A DNA stretch of 64,000 nt, from contig JAFYXJ010000006.1 in NCBI GenBank assembly GCA_017546205.1, positions 62,001 through 126,000 on the forward strand. Direction: 5' to 3'. Source of the DNA: Clostridia bacterium. GTDB taxonomy: Bacteria > Bacillota > Clostridia > Monoglobales > Monoglobaceae. The notes beneath the pieces are model-generated. The model did no database searches, was not told the origin of the DNA, and saw nothing but the letters and a program-made list of their open reading frames with translations. Shown here piece after piece: positions 10,401 to 18,034 of this stretch. Both the position numbers and the translations under genes were made by a program. Positions within the stretch are counted from its first letter, which is position 1. Every line of letters starts with the position of its first letter.

Positions 10401-11132
10401 GCACTCGGCAATTTTGTTTTCCATTGCCTCCGCGTAGGAACGCAACCGATGAACCATGGTCGCAAACTCGTTTTCGTCCACCGCATACCAACTGCCGTCA
10501 ATCACCGGACAGGTAAAGTTGTAACTTTCCTGTGGCAGGTCCCGAGTTTTAATACGCAAAATACACGCACCCGGCTCCGGATTCATATTTATTTTGAAAC
10601 ATTTTTCACTATCACTCTGGGCATCTGCCAAAACCTGAACCATGGACAAATCGTCTTTTGCAGGATTGGCATCAACCACACGGATAGTCACAATCCCATT
10701 GGCAGCGCCGTTGTGAGAACCAATCAACTTCATGCCGTGACTGCTAAACTGAACGCCCAAACTGAAATTGGTCTGTCCGCTGAACAGTCCGTCCAGACCG
10801 GTCATGTTAAACTCCACCCGTACCGACGCACCGGTATCGGTGGTTGCAACCACTTGATAAGGAACAAACCCATTGCCTGCCAAGGTTGCAGTAAACCGTC
10901 CGTCGTTTCCGCAGGTCACGGTTTTGGAACTGCCGTTTTCCCCTGCCGGTGTTACGGTTACAGTCACATTTTGTCTGTCGTGATCAAAAGCACGGCCATC
11001 TACAGTCACCTGTCCATCCTGATAGGTAATGCTGTAAACCTCTGCGCCAATGACCTGGTCTGCAAAGGCGCCTATCGGGGCGGTGCCAAGGATCAGAACC
11101 AAAATTAGCAACAATGACATGAGTTTCTTCAT
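7491..11132 (-). CDS. Giant secreted clan GH-A glycoside hydrolase, divergent paralogue
   Basis: A 1213-residue protein from the ATG at 11130-11132; AAAGGAAG lies 10 bases upstream, whereas the earlier in-frame ATG at 11153 has no ribosome site. Order: signal peptide 1-24; Ig-like domains to about 210; helical segment 215-300; TIM barrel from about 340; inserted CBM4/9-like module about 395-530; barrel to about 870; GH42-trimerisation-like domain about 905-1035; then a beta domain ending with the MAAYWDMETLKPM motif common to many clostridial surface proteins. Candidate acid/base is Glu642 in CLINEPEV and nucleophile Glu802 in WNTEDH. It lacks the N-terminal CBM9-like module of the other two hydrolases. 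It is the most upstream enzyme of the hydrolase operon; the esterase follows after 22 bases. Substrate unknown. Confidence 0.83.
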   Translation of the reverse strand: MKKLMSLLLILVLILGTAPIGAFADQVIGAEVYSITYQDGQVTVDGRAFDHDRQNVTVTVTPAGENGSSKTVTCGNDGRFTATLAGNGFVPYQVVATTDTGASVRVEFNMTGLDGLFSGQTNFSLGVQFSSHGMKLIGSHNGAANGIVTIRVVDANPAKDDLSMVQVLADAQSDSEKCFKINMNPEPGACILRIKTRDLPQESYNFTCPVIDGSWYAVDENEFATMVHRLRSYAEAMENKIAECEAEDIAVDYEKAYLEIIKKYTIYAEREVYYGETYRMGNFLYSLTRIYNEAMGNMNGYLAGTKRAYMISKLKSGPIEIDGTTVLANMETDGTTVKRPAFLVGYLLWDTVEEETEYLSSIGGNFIQSDLAMQEFISQIRGGGWVTQTYKGSNATEINTTEIKTSDDDAHSGMYSLKVNYSHLTTDTYRYIHQRFQVKPNTTYVYGLSAKAASIVKDAASFNIYERFTGKRQYLNKNVGNTQWQDYQFEYTTDAYLEWLDFTMMFTNQITDLYIDDVYVYEKGTTVNLLKNGTFDDYTSSPTVYDAEAEAQGWYINHHAVNDMHRILAKAARNNVAVDVILGPNPVDFMHHDGSIPQTGTGFTTFPLDNVKARTAISLFARLIASELESEPAAVSLCLINEPEVKAWFCDGYYQTAWENWLKKKYNNDTMAFFRAHGEWGFSGAYMPSIAPYADSSAQSKIKYNDYIAFNDSLLAEFHTWYAGEVKKVSDIPVHTKTMQYLRENYQNYFIQGTNYDLVADTLDVNGCDAWSEYTDQSSLAAKMAWYDLMTSTADKPVWNTEDHVTAGGEVYDSQGNLIQYKTLYNDLEPKFVSSDVWNGAVHGRGASALWCWNDSIRTMVGWNGSIHTNLNVIHKPEQVALTAKAAMDLNRLAEEVTAISTEQAKVGILYSRTSVAYMHEQGTTGFHDYQNPHMDAVLQAYEDTIYSGQKAGFITDGVYNNLEQYDLVIVPNATHVSANILNAIDAYQQGGGEVLILGSSNALSKTDANQNQNSTVLNRVKNAADKTSTVKGKIQAMGLSEIVLVDASTNQPLTDVEWSYAPYGNGYVVNVLNYNYETHKPFKLLLNGGEISSFTDLRTGDATATGVMTAKTLEPMLLEIKAYTFDLISESGQVLRADIDKVQAGRIKCTTPQSGGTLILALYEGDAMVKASFGTGVLETGELDSSKNYRLMAAYWDMETLKPMAKNRSIYQ

Positions 11133-11218
11133 AATAATATATCTTCCTTTCATCAGAACATGACAAGGGTATATTCCATTCCTCGTTTTTCAGTCTCCAT
11201 CTACTGAAGAATGAAAAA

Positions 11219-11266
11219 GGAAAAATGGCTCCTCAAGTCTCCCCCAAAAATCGGGGGAGACTTGAG
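11219..11266 (-). terminator. Intrinsic terminator after the 11280-14243 gene
   Basis: A perfect 14-bp stem (CTCAAGTCTCCCCC, seven-base loop, complement) lies 14 bases past the stop codon, with a T-rich tract on its minus-strand exit side. It is almost identical to the hairpin at 14354-14388, including about 20 flanking bases. Confidence 0.85.
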
Positions 11267-11279
11267 TTCATGGTTTTCA

Positions 11280-14243
11280 TTAGATTGTGCCTTTGGTGCA
11301 CAGTGCGTTTCTTGCTGCAAAACTATCCCATACAAGGATTCTGATGGTGTAGTTTTCTGCATCGGCTGCTGTGAAGGTGGGCATCACCAGATCAGCAGAC
11401 ACGGTTACACTTGCGCCGTTCTGGATTCCGGTTACTGCGTCAGCCAGAATGGTCTTTTCCAAAGTGCTACCGTTGTATACAGCAACAATCATCTGGCAAA
11501 GACCCTCTGCGCCGCTTACGTTTTTAGCGGCTACGTTCACTGCCAGTGTTGCACCGCTCAGGTCAGCGGTAACATCTCTTACCTTTGTGCCGTCAGCCTT
11601 GGTAATGCTGGGTTTGATTTCCCAGTTATTACTGATAAATCCGGTTTCAAGATGTGCCATCTTCTTGTAAGCTGCTGCATAAGTGGTATTGGTGCTATTG
11701 GTCAGAATATTATCTCCATAAACACCGTTGGTCTTAATCTGTACGCTGATGTCATCAATATAGATATCCGCATTGGCTACACCGATGTAGAATCCCCATC
11801 TGGTATTTTCCATCTTGTTGCCGGTTCCATTTTCGCGATAGGTGGTACCATTTAACAAATAGATATATTCTTTTTCATAATACTGCCAGCCATCGGCATC
11901 CGGCTCGCCTACCGCCATATCGGACAGGTTCTTGGTTGCCCATGCACCAAAGGAGAATTTCACTGCTTCATCAGTCGTTCCTGTTCTAAGGTCATTGTGA
12001 TTCACCTTTGCCCAGAAACTTACCTTATACTGCACATCTCCCTGAACATACAAATCCGCCGCATGATCGGGATGAACACGAACATTCCAGTCGGTTGAGC
12101 CTGCATTGTTAACTAGATGCATAGAACTGAAACCGGTGTGACTTTCTGTATGATTTACCTTTGCATAGTTGCCCGTTCCGTTAAGACTGTTAATCGTCCA
12201 TCCGGTTTCTGCATTCAACGCCTTTGCACTGTCACCATCGGTGGAAGGTGCAAAAGGTGCCGGTGTTGCTGTCGGTGCCGGAGTTGCAGTAGGTGCCGGT
12301 GTTGCAAAAGGATCTACCACAGACATATCGGTATCGTTGTCAAAGTGTGCCAAAAAGGTTGTGGGCGAGGTAGATGCTTCCAACAAGTTCTCGCTCCACA
12401 CATCACCATTTTGGGTGTAGAATCCAACGTCATCAATATAGACATCTACATTACCGTCACCAACAATCCAGCCCCATCTGTTGTCTGCAGATGCGCTATC
12501 CATGGTAACAATATTTTCGTAATACTGCCATCCGTTGGTCGGTTGACCAACCGCAGTAATTTCTACAGCTTTGTTACCCAAACGAAGTCGCAAAGCATGG
12601 GCATTTACATTATTCTCTCTTACATCATTGGTATTTACTTTTGCCCAGAAACTAAATTTGTGAACTGTCCCTACGGCTCCCGTTTTAACTGCGGAATCAC
12701 TTCCATGAGTTCTTATCACCCAGTCACCCTCATTAGAGCCCTCAGTGTTGTAATGTACCAGATGCAGGGAACTGCTTCCTCGACGGGAAACAGTATTGCT
12801 CTGCATATAACTGTGGACAGCGGTGCTTCCACTAGCAAGAAAGCTAGAGTAAGTCCAATGCCAGTTTGCGTCATTGATTTTGGTAGTCTCACCAGTGGTG
12901 TCCGGCGCGAAGGGTACCGGTGTTGCGGTAGGTGCCGGAGTTGCTGTCGGTGCCGGTGTTGCCGGCGGAGGATTGCTGTCTGTATCAAAATTGCATGTCA
13001 TCTCATCGGCAAAAATATTAACTCCGTCAGAAGTTTTTGCAAGAGAAATGCTATCGATATAAAGATCCGCATGACCCTGTGCTACGAAAATCTGCAGCCT
13101 GTCAGTATTTGCGGTAGACTTTGCAGTAACCTCAAGTTTTTTCCAACCTTCTTTGGCCTTTTCTCCATTTTCCGGTTCGGTCATGTTAGACTCAATCAGG
13201 GCAACATTTCCGCTGTTGCCAAAACTAACAGTTGCAGCATAGTTTGTGCCATTGGTATCCGTGCATGCTAACGTATTGTGCAAAACTTTGACATACATGG
13301 TCAATTTGTACTCAGAAGACCCATCCAGATAATATATATCAGAACGAATACAGAAACGATCATTGCTAGTGGTGACACTGTCTGCTATGTATTGCAGATG
13401 CATAGAACCAGAACCCTGATAAGTAACCGAAGGACTAATCTTGCGGGATTCTGCTTTTGCATTTGTGGTAGAACTCCAGTTTGTCGGATTCCATTTGGTT
13501 GTTACATTGTTAATCACTACTGTTTCATCTGATGTGTCAGAAAGAGGAATATCTTCCAAAAGGCTGGTGTTAGTATCAAAGTGTGACATCTGTTTGAGCG
13601 TGCTGTCTGCCAACAGCACATTGTCCCCGTAAACACCATCGGTCTTTATTTGTATGGTGAAATCATCAATATATACATCCGCGTTTGCTTTTGCTATATA
13701 GAGTCCCCATCTAGGTGCCTCAAATTTATTTCCCGTTCCATTTTCCTTATACTGTCCGGCACCATTGTCCAGATAAATGTATTCTTTTTCATAGTACTGC
13801 CATTCCCCTTCTTTCTTGCCTGGTACTGCAAGATCCGAAAGGTTTTTCATGGTCCAACTACCAAAACAAAGTCTTACTGCCTCATTGGTTGTGCCCTCTT
13901 GAATTTCGTTATTGTTCACCTTTGCCCAAAAACTTACTTTGTACTGCACATCCTTTTGCACGTATAAAGTTTTCTCATAATTAGTGTGAATACGATAGTT
14001 CCAGTCGCTTGTTCCGGCATGATTCACGATGTGCATGGAACCGGTGCCACGATGGGCATATGCGGTGTTAAGTACCGCATAATCGTTTGCACCTTTCGAG
14101 CCTCCTCCGCCCCATGCCCAACTCATCGCTCCTCCGTCTCCTTCTGTGGATGGATTGAAAGTGTTAGTTGCAAAGGTCATGGTCGGCATAATGCCTGCCA
14201 ACATAACCGCTACAACCAAAAGTGCTAAAATACGTCTTTTCAT
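11280..14243 (-). CDS. Secreted multi-CBM protein with Pro/Thr linkers, no catalytic domain
   Basis: 987 residues with a signal peptide (1-25, cleavage near TFA). Four CBM4/9-like beta-sandwich modules, about 190 residues each, are recognised by recurring SSMHLV, YKVSFWAKV, GWQYYE and VYIDD motifs. Modules 2-4 are separated by linkers of repeated ATPAPT units. The C-terminal domain (about 885-987) contains ADGTKVRDVTADLSGATL and ends in LVWDSFAARNALC, a beta domain also present in the neighbouring 14402-17962 protein. No glycosidase, lyase, dockerin, SLH or LPXTG signal is visible. Likely role: extracellular polysaccharide binding that keeps substrate near the cell (inference). Ribosome site AAAGGAGA lies upstream of the ATG at 14241-14243. 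Confidence 0.8.
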   Translation of the reverse strand: MKRRILALLVVAVMLAGIMPTMTFATNTFNPSTEGDGGAMSWAWGGGGSKGANDYAVLNTAYAHRGTGSMHIVNHAGTSDWNYRIHTNYEKTLYVQKDVQYKVSFWAKVNNNEIQEGTTNEAVRLCFGSWTMKNLSDLAVPGKKEGEWQYYEKEYIYLDNGAGQYKENGTGNKFEAPRWGLYIAKANADVYIDDFTIQIKTDGVYGDNVLLADSTLKQMSHFDTNTSLLEDIPLSDTSDETVVINNVTTKWNPTNWSSTTNAKAESRKISPSVTYQGSGSMHLQYIADSVTTSNDRFCIRSDIYYLDGSSEYKLTMYVKVLHNTLACTDTNGTNYAATVSFGNSGNVALIESNMTEPENGEKAKEGWKKLEVTAKSTANTDRLQIFVAQGHADLYIDSISLAKTSDGVNIFADEMTCNFDTDSNPPPATPAPTATPAPTATPVPFAPDTTGETTKINDANWHWTYSSFLASGSTAVHSYMQSNTVSRRGSSSLHLVHYNTEGSNEGDWVIRTHGSDSAVKTGAVGTVHKFSFWAKVNTNDVRENNVNAHALRLRLGNKAVEITAVGQPTNGWQYYENIVTMDSASADNRWGWIVGDGNVDVYIDDVGFYTQNGDVWSENLLEASTSPTTFLAHFDNDTDMSVVDPFATPAPTATPAPTATPAPFAPSTDGDSAKALNAETGWTINSLNGTGNYAKVNHTESHTGFSSMHLVNNAGSTDWNVRVHPDHAADLYVQGDVQYKVSFWAKVNHNDLRTGTTDEAVKFSFGAWATKNLSDMAVGEPDADGWQYYEKEYIYLLNGTTYRENGTGNKMENTRWGFYIGVANADIYIDDISVQIKTNGVYGDNILTNSTNTTYAAAYKKMAHLETGFISNNWEIKPSITKADGTKVRDVTADLSGATLAVNVAAKNVSGAEGLCQMIVAVYNGSTLEKTILADAVTGIQNGASVTVSADLVMPTFTAADAENYTIRILVWDSFAARNALCTKGTI

Positions 14244-14340
14244 ATATTGTCGTCTCCTTTTTTAATAAAATTTTATATATGTAGATTTTAATTATTTTAC
14301 ATTCGTCATTTTTCAGGCTCTGTCGCCGGAGCATGAAAAA

Positions 14341-14388
14341 GGAAAAATGGTTCCTCAAGTCTCCCCCAAAAATCGGGGGAGACTTGAG
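14341..14388 (-). terminator. Intrinsic terminator after the 14402-17962 gene
   Basis: A perfect 14-bp stem at 14354-14388 with the same sequence as the terminator at 11232-11266, T-rich on the minus-strand exit side, 13 bases past the stop codon. The shared block begins about 20 bases before the stem. Confidence 0.85.
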
Positions 14389-14401
14389 AGATACACAAAA
14401 C

Positions 14402-17400
14402 TTAGATAGAAGTGCTCAGGCACAGCGGATTCATGCTTGCGTAACTTTCCCATACAAACAACTGTACGGTGTAGTCGGCTGCATCTGCCGCTGTCATGGT
14501 GGGCATTTCGATATCAGTCAACAATTTTACTGCAGATCCTTCCTTGGTTGCAGTCAAAACGTCGGATACTACAATCTTTTCCAGTTTGGTGCCCTTGTAA
14601 AGCGCAACGATCAACTGACCGGTGAAAGCATCTTGGTCATAGTTTGCCAGTGCTGCACCTGCGGTCAGGGTTGCACCGCTCAGGTCAGCGGTGATATCTT
14701 CTACCTTTGTGCCGTCCTCTGTGTAAAGAGCCGGTGTAAATACCTTCCAACCGGTGTTGCCGGTGGTCTCAAAGGTACCTGCGATATGGTTGATATCATT
14801 GACAACGTTTGCGTAAGTAAACAGGTCGGTACCGCCTGCAGGAACACAACTTACATCATCCAGATAGAGTTCTACTTCACCTGCATTACAGCCAATGCAT
14901 ACACGGGTGTTGGTTGCTGCAGCAGTTTCTTCATATTTATACCAGCCGTTACCCATATCGGTAAACTTCGTACTGCTGATTCTATCCGCTGCACCGCTGG
15001 GACCGCTAACATAGAAACCATCGGCCGTATTCTTCACAAGTTTTACATACAGGGTCAAAGTATAGGTGGTACCTGCTACCAGGTTCAACGGTGTACCCTC
15101 GCCTGTTGCAAACTGATTTGCATTACCCATGGGTCTTACTTTGATGTCTCTCAGGTCAACATTATTGTCGCCGCTATCACCCTGTTTGTAGGTAATATGC
15201 AGAGAGTTCTTACCGCTGTAAGAAACTTCAGATGTAACAACCTCAGAATGGCCGCCCAATGTACCGGCTGCACCAGCCTTATTCCAAGCACTGGTTTCCC
15301 ACTTGAATCTGCCGAATACCGGATTGGAACCTGCAGTCAGGTCAGGAACGTTGGAACCGTAAACCGGAGGAATCACGATAGAGTCGGTATCGAAGTATGT
15401 CATCTTAGGCTGATTTGCATACTCTGTACTTGCAATCATGTTCTCACTCCACTCACCGTCAACCCATACATGCATGGTAACATCGTCAATGTAAAGGTCT
15501 GCATTACCATCCTGGAGCCAGAAACCGGAACGAGCCTGAGAAACAGTTGCACCAACGGTAACTTCTTTCTCATAGTACTGCCATCCGTCAACCGGTTCGC
15601 CAACAGCGTGGGTGCTTAAGTTGGTGATGGTATCCAAAACAACCTGAACAACCTCTTTGGTAGGAGCGTTGTCCTGCATGTCATTGTTGTTAACTTTTGC
15701 CCAGAAGGTCATCTTGTACTTCTTGTTTGCCTGAAGCACCAGACTGGGTTGCTGTCCGTCATGGATACGGATTGCATAACGGTCATTGCTAACAGCAGTA
15801 TCGTTGTACAATGCCAAGTGCATGGAACCGGAACCGGTATGGCTGTATTTGGTGTTCACCTTGCTGATGGGTGCACTGGGACAACCGCTGACAGAACTCC
15901 AGTCAGAATATGTCCAAGCAGTGTCCACATTCAACGCCTTTTCACTGTCACCCTCGGTAGAAGGATTGAAGGGCTGCGGAACTGCAGTCGGTCCAGCTGT
16001 GGGTACCGGAGTTGCAACCGGTCTTGCTACGTTACCGTCTTCGTCCATGTATGCTACTTTAAGGGGCAGAATATTTTCACCCTCTACGCCGTTTACAACT
16101 TCACACAAGGTCACGCTGTCGATGTAGATATCTACGTCAGCATCACCAAAGTAGAATCCGCCACGACCTGCTGCAACCTTGGTCTCGGTCAGTTCGTACT
16201 TCTGCCAGCCGTTAACCGGCTCACCAACTGCCATAGAACTCAGGTTGTGATCATTCTGGAGAACAAACCGTACACCCTCTTTTGCGCTGTTCTGGTGGTT
16301 GGTGCCTACATAATTTACCTTTGCCCAGAAAGTCAGTTTGTAGGTAGTGTTTGCCTTGTACGCACCGCCGGTACCGGGATTGTAACCATTCTTTGCCGGA
16401 TATGCATCAATTCTCATATCGCCATTGTTTGCAGTCTCATCATCATTCAGAACAAAGTGCAAAGACTGGGAACCGGTATGGCTGTACACACTGTTGTAAA
16501 CCAGTCTGTATTGGTCTGCAGTATAACGACTCCATGTAGTGGTTGCCCAACTGCTACCCGGTTCTGCTGCACCGTCACCCTCATTAGAAGGATTGAAGGT
16601 TACTGTCGGTGCTGCGGAGGGCGCTACGGTCGGTGCTGCAGTGGGCGCCGGAGTGGGTGTTGCTACTGCAACATCAAAGGTTCCCATAAGCGCAAGGTCG
16701 CCTGCAATCAGGTTGTCGCCATACGCACTGCCATTCCATGTCTGGAAGGTAATATCATCAATGTATGCATCTACATTACCGTCGGACATGATGAATCCCC
16801 ATCTGCCTGCCGCATTTTCGGTAAACTCATGCTCATAGTACTGCCATCCGTCAACCGGAGTGCCAACTGCCATGTTGCTCAATGCAACAGATGTGTTGTT
16901 CTTACGGAACTGCAGTGCATCATCAGTTGCCTTGTTGGTCATCTTGTCATTGGTCAAAACTTTTGCCCAGAAGGTAACCTTGTGCTTGGTATCTGCAACA
17001 GTTGCCAATGCAGCCGCATTGGTTCCGTGGGGTCTGAGCATCCAGTACTCGGTATATGCCGGGTTAGAGGAACCGGTGCCCGGATTGTCATAACTTACAA
17101 TGTGCAAAGAACCGGAACCGCTATGGCTTACTGCGGTATTGATTCTTCCATAGTAACTGCTGGGGGTATGTGCCTGACCACCGGGAACGCCTGCATCCCA
17201 TTTGGTCTCCTGCTGAACCAATTTTACACTGTCGCCATCGTTGGACGGTGCAAACGGTGCTGCAGTTGCAGTAGGCTCCGGTGTTGCAAAAGGATCTACC
17301 ACAGACATATCGGTATCATTGTCAAAGTGTGCCATAAAGGTTGTGGGAGAGGTAGATGCTTCCAGCAAATTCTCACTCCATACATCGCCGTCTTTGGTGT

Positions 17401-17962
17401 AGAAACCAACGTCATCAATGTATACGTCTACATTACCGTCACCAACGATCCAACCCCATCTGCCGTTCTTGGAGTTTGCATCTGCAGTAAACTCGTTCTC
17501 ATAATACTGCCAGCCGTTGGTAGGATTTCCAACCGCGGTTACGTTTAAGTTTTTGTTGCCCAGACGGAGCTGCAATGCATCCGCCTCTGCAGCATTCTCT
17601 CTTTTATCCAGAGTGTTTACCTTTGCCCAAAAACTAATTTTGTGAACAGAACCCTCATCCCCAATGTTGATACCGGAATCATTGCCATGGGTTCTTACTG
17701 TCCAGTCGCCCTCATTCGAGCCTTCGGTATTGTAGTGTACCAGATGCAGGGAACTGCTTCCGCGACGGGAAACGGTGTTACTCTGCTTATAACTGTGAGT
17801 ACCTGTTCCCCAGTTGGTGTAAGTCCAATGCCAGTTTGCTGTATTGATGTTGGTGGTCTCACCGGTGGTGTCCGGTGCGAAAGCAGCAAAGCCGTTGATT
17901 GCAGGCAACATGCCAACCAGCATTACGGTTACTACCAAAAGTGCTAACATACGTCTTTTCAT
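14402..17962 (-). CDS. Secreted protein with five CBM4/9-like modules and Pro/Thr linkers
   Basis: 1186 residues, signal peptide 1-24. Five CBM4/9-like modules (about 27-215, 235-430, 455-640, 665-860, 880-1065) carry the recurring SLHLV or SLHIV, HKISFWAKV, GWQYYE and VYIDDV motifs. Linkers are rich in ATP, APT and VPTA units. The last roughly 115 residues form the beta domain shared with the 11280-14243 protein (EDITADLSGATL, LFVWESYASMNPLC). No catalytic residues are visible. It is read after the SLH genes (72-base gap upstream with no convincing terminator), with AAAGGAGA before the ATG. Part of module 1 is nearly identical in DNA to module 3 of the neighbour, indicating recent module copying. 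Probable cell-surface polysaccharide-binding protein; no anchor is recognisable, so it may be released or bound through partners. Confidence 0.8.
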   Translation of the reverse strand: MKRRMLALLVVTVMLVGMLPAINGFAAFAPDTTGETTNINTANWHWTYTNWGTGTHSYKQSNTVSRRGSSSLHLVHYNTEGSNEGDWTVRTHGNDSGINIGDEGSVHKISFWAKVNTLDKRENAAEADALQLRLGNKNLNVTAVGNPTNGWQYYENEFTADANSKNGRWGWIVGDGNVDVYIDDVGFYTKDGDVWSENLLEASTSPTTFMAHFDNDTDMSVVDPFATPEPTATAAPFAPSNDGDSVKLVQQETKWDAGVPGGQAHTPSSYYGRINTAVSHSGSGSLHIVSYDNPGTGSSNPAYTEYWMLRPHGTNAAALATVADTKHKVTFWAKVLTNDKMTNKATDDALQFRKNNTSVALSNMAVGTPVDGWQYYEHEFTENAAGRWGFIMSDGNVDAYIDDITFQTWNGSAYGDNLIAGDLALMGTFDVAVATPTPAPTAAPTVAPSAAPTVTFNPSNEGDGAAEPGSSWATTTWSRYTADQYRLVYNSVYSHTGSQSLHFVLNDDETANNGDMRIDAYPAKNGYNPGTGGAYKANTTYKLTFWAKVNYVGTNHQNSAKEGVRFVLQNDHNLSSMAVGEPVNGWQKYELTETKVAAGRGGFYFGDADVDIYIDSVTLCEVVNGVEGENILPLKVAYMDEDGNVARPVATPVPTAGPTAVPQPFNPSTEGDSEKALNVDTAWTYSDWSSVSGCPSAPISKVNTKYSHTGSGSMHLALYNDTAVSNDRYAIRIHDGQQPSLVLQANKKYKMTFWAKVNNNDMQDNAPTKEVVQVVLDTITNLSTHAVGEPVDGWQYYEKEVTVGATVSQARSGFWLQDGNADLYIDDVTMHVWVDGEWSENMIASTEYANQPKMTYFDTDSIVIPPVYGSNVPDLTAGSNPVFGRFKWETSAWNKAGAAGTLGGHSEVVTSEVSYSGKNSLHITYKQGDSGDNNVDLRDIKVRPMGNANQFATGEGTPLNLVAGTTYTLTLYVKLVKNTADGFYVSGPSGAADRISSTKFTDMGNGWYKYEETAAATNTRVCIGCNAGEVELYLDDVSCVPAGGTDLFTYANVVNDINHIAGTFETTGNTGWKVFTPALYTEDGTKVEDITADLSGATLTAGAALANYDQDAFTGQLIVALYKGTKLEKIVVSDVLTATKEGSAVKLLTDIEMPTMTAADAADYTVQLFVWESYASMNPLCLSTSI

Positions 17963-18034
17963 TTCGTTGTCTCCTTTTAATAAATTTTATATAGATTGGT
18001 TTTATTTATCAGGTTACACAATTCCGGCAACGAA

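Noticed and set aside
12240-12965. Short tandem DNA units (GGTGCCGGTGTTGC-like) suggestive of a CRISPR array or minisatellite
   Set aside because: They are the in-frame coding of Pro/Thr linkers in the 11280-14243 protein; no spacers or conserved palindromic repeats.
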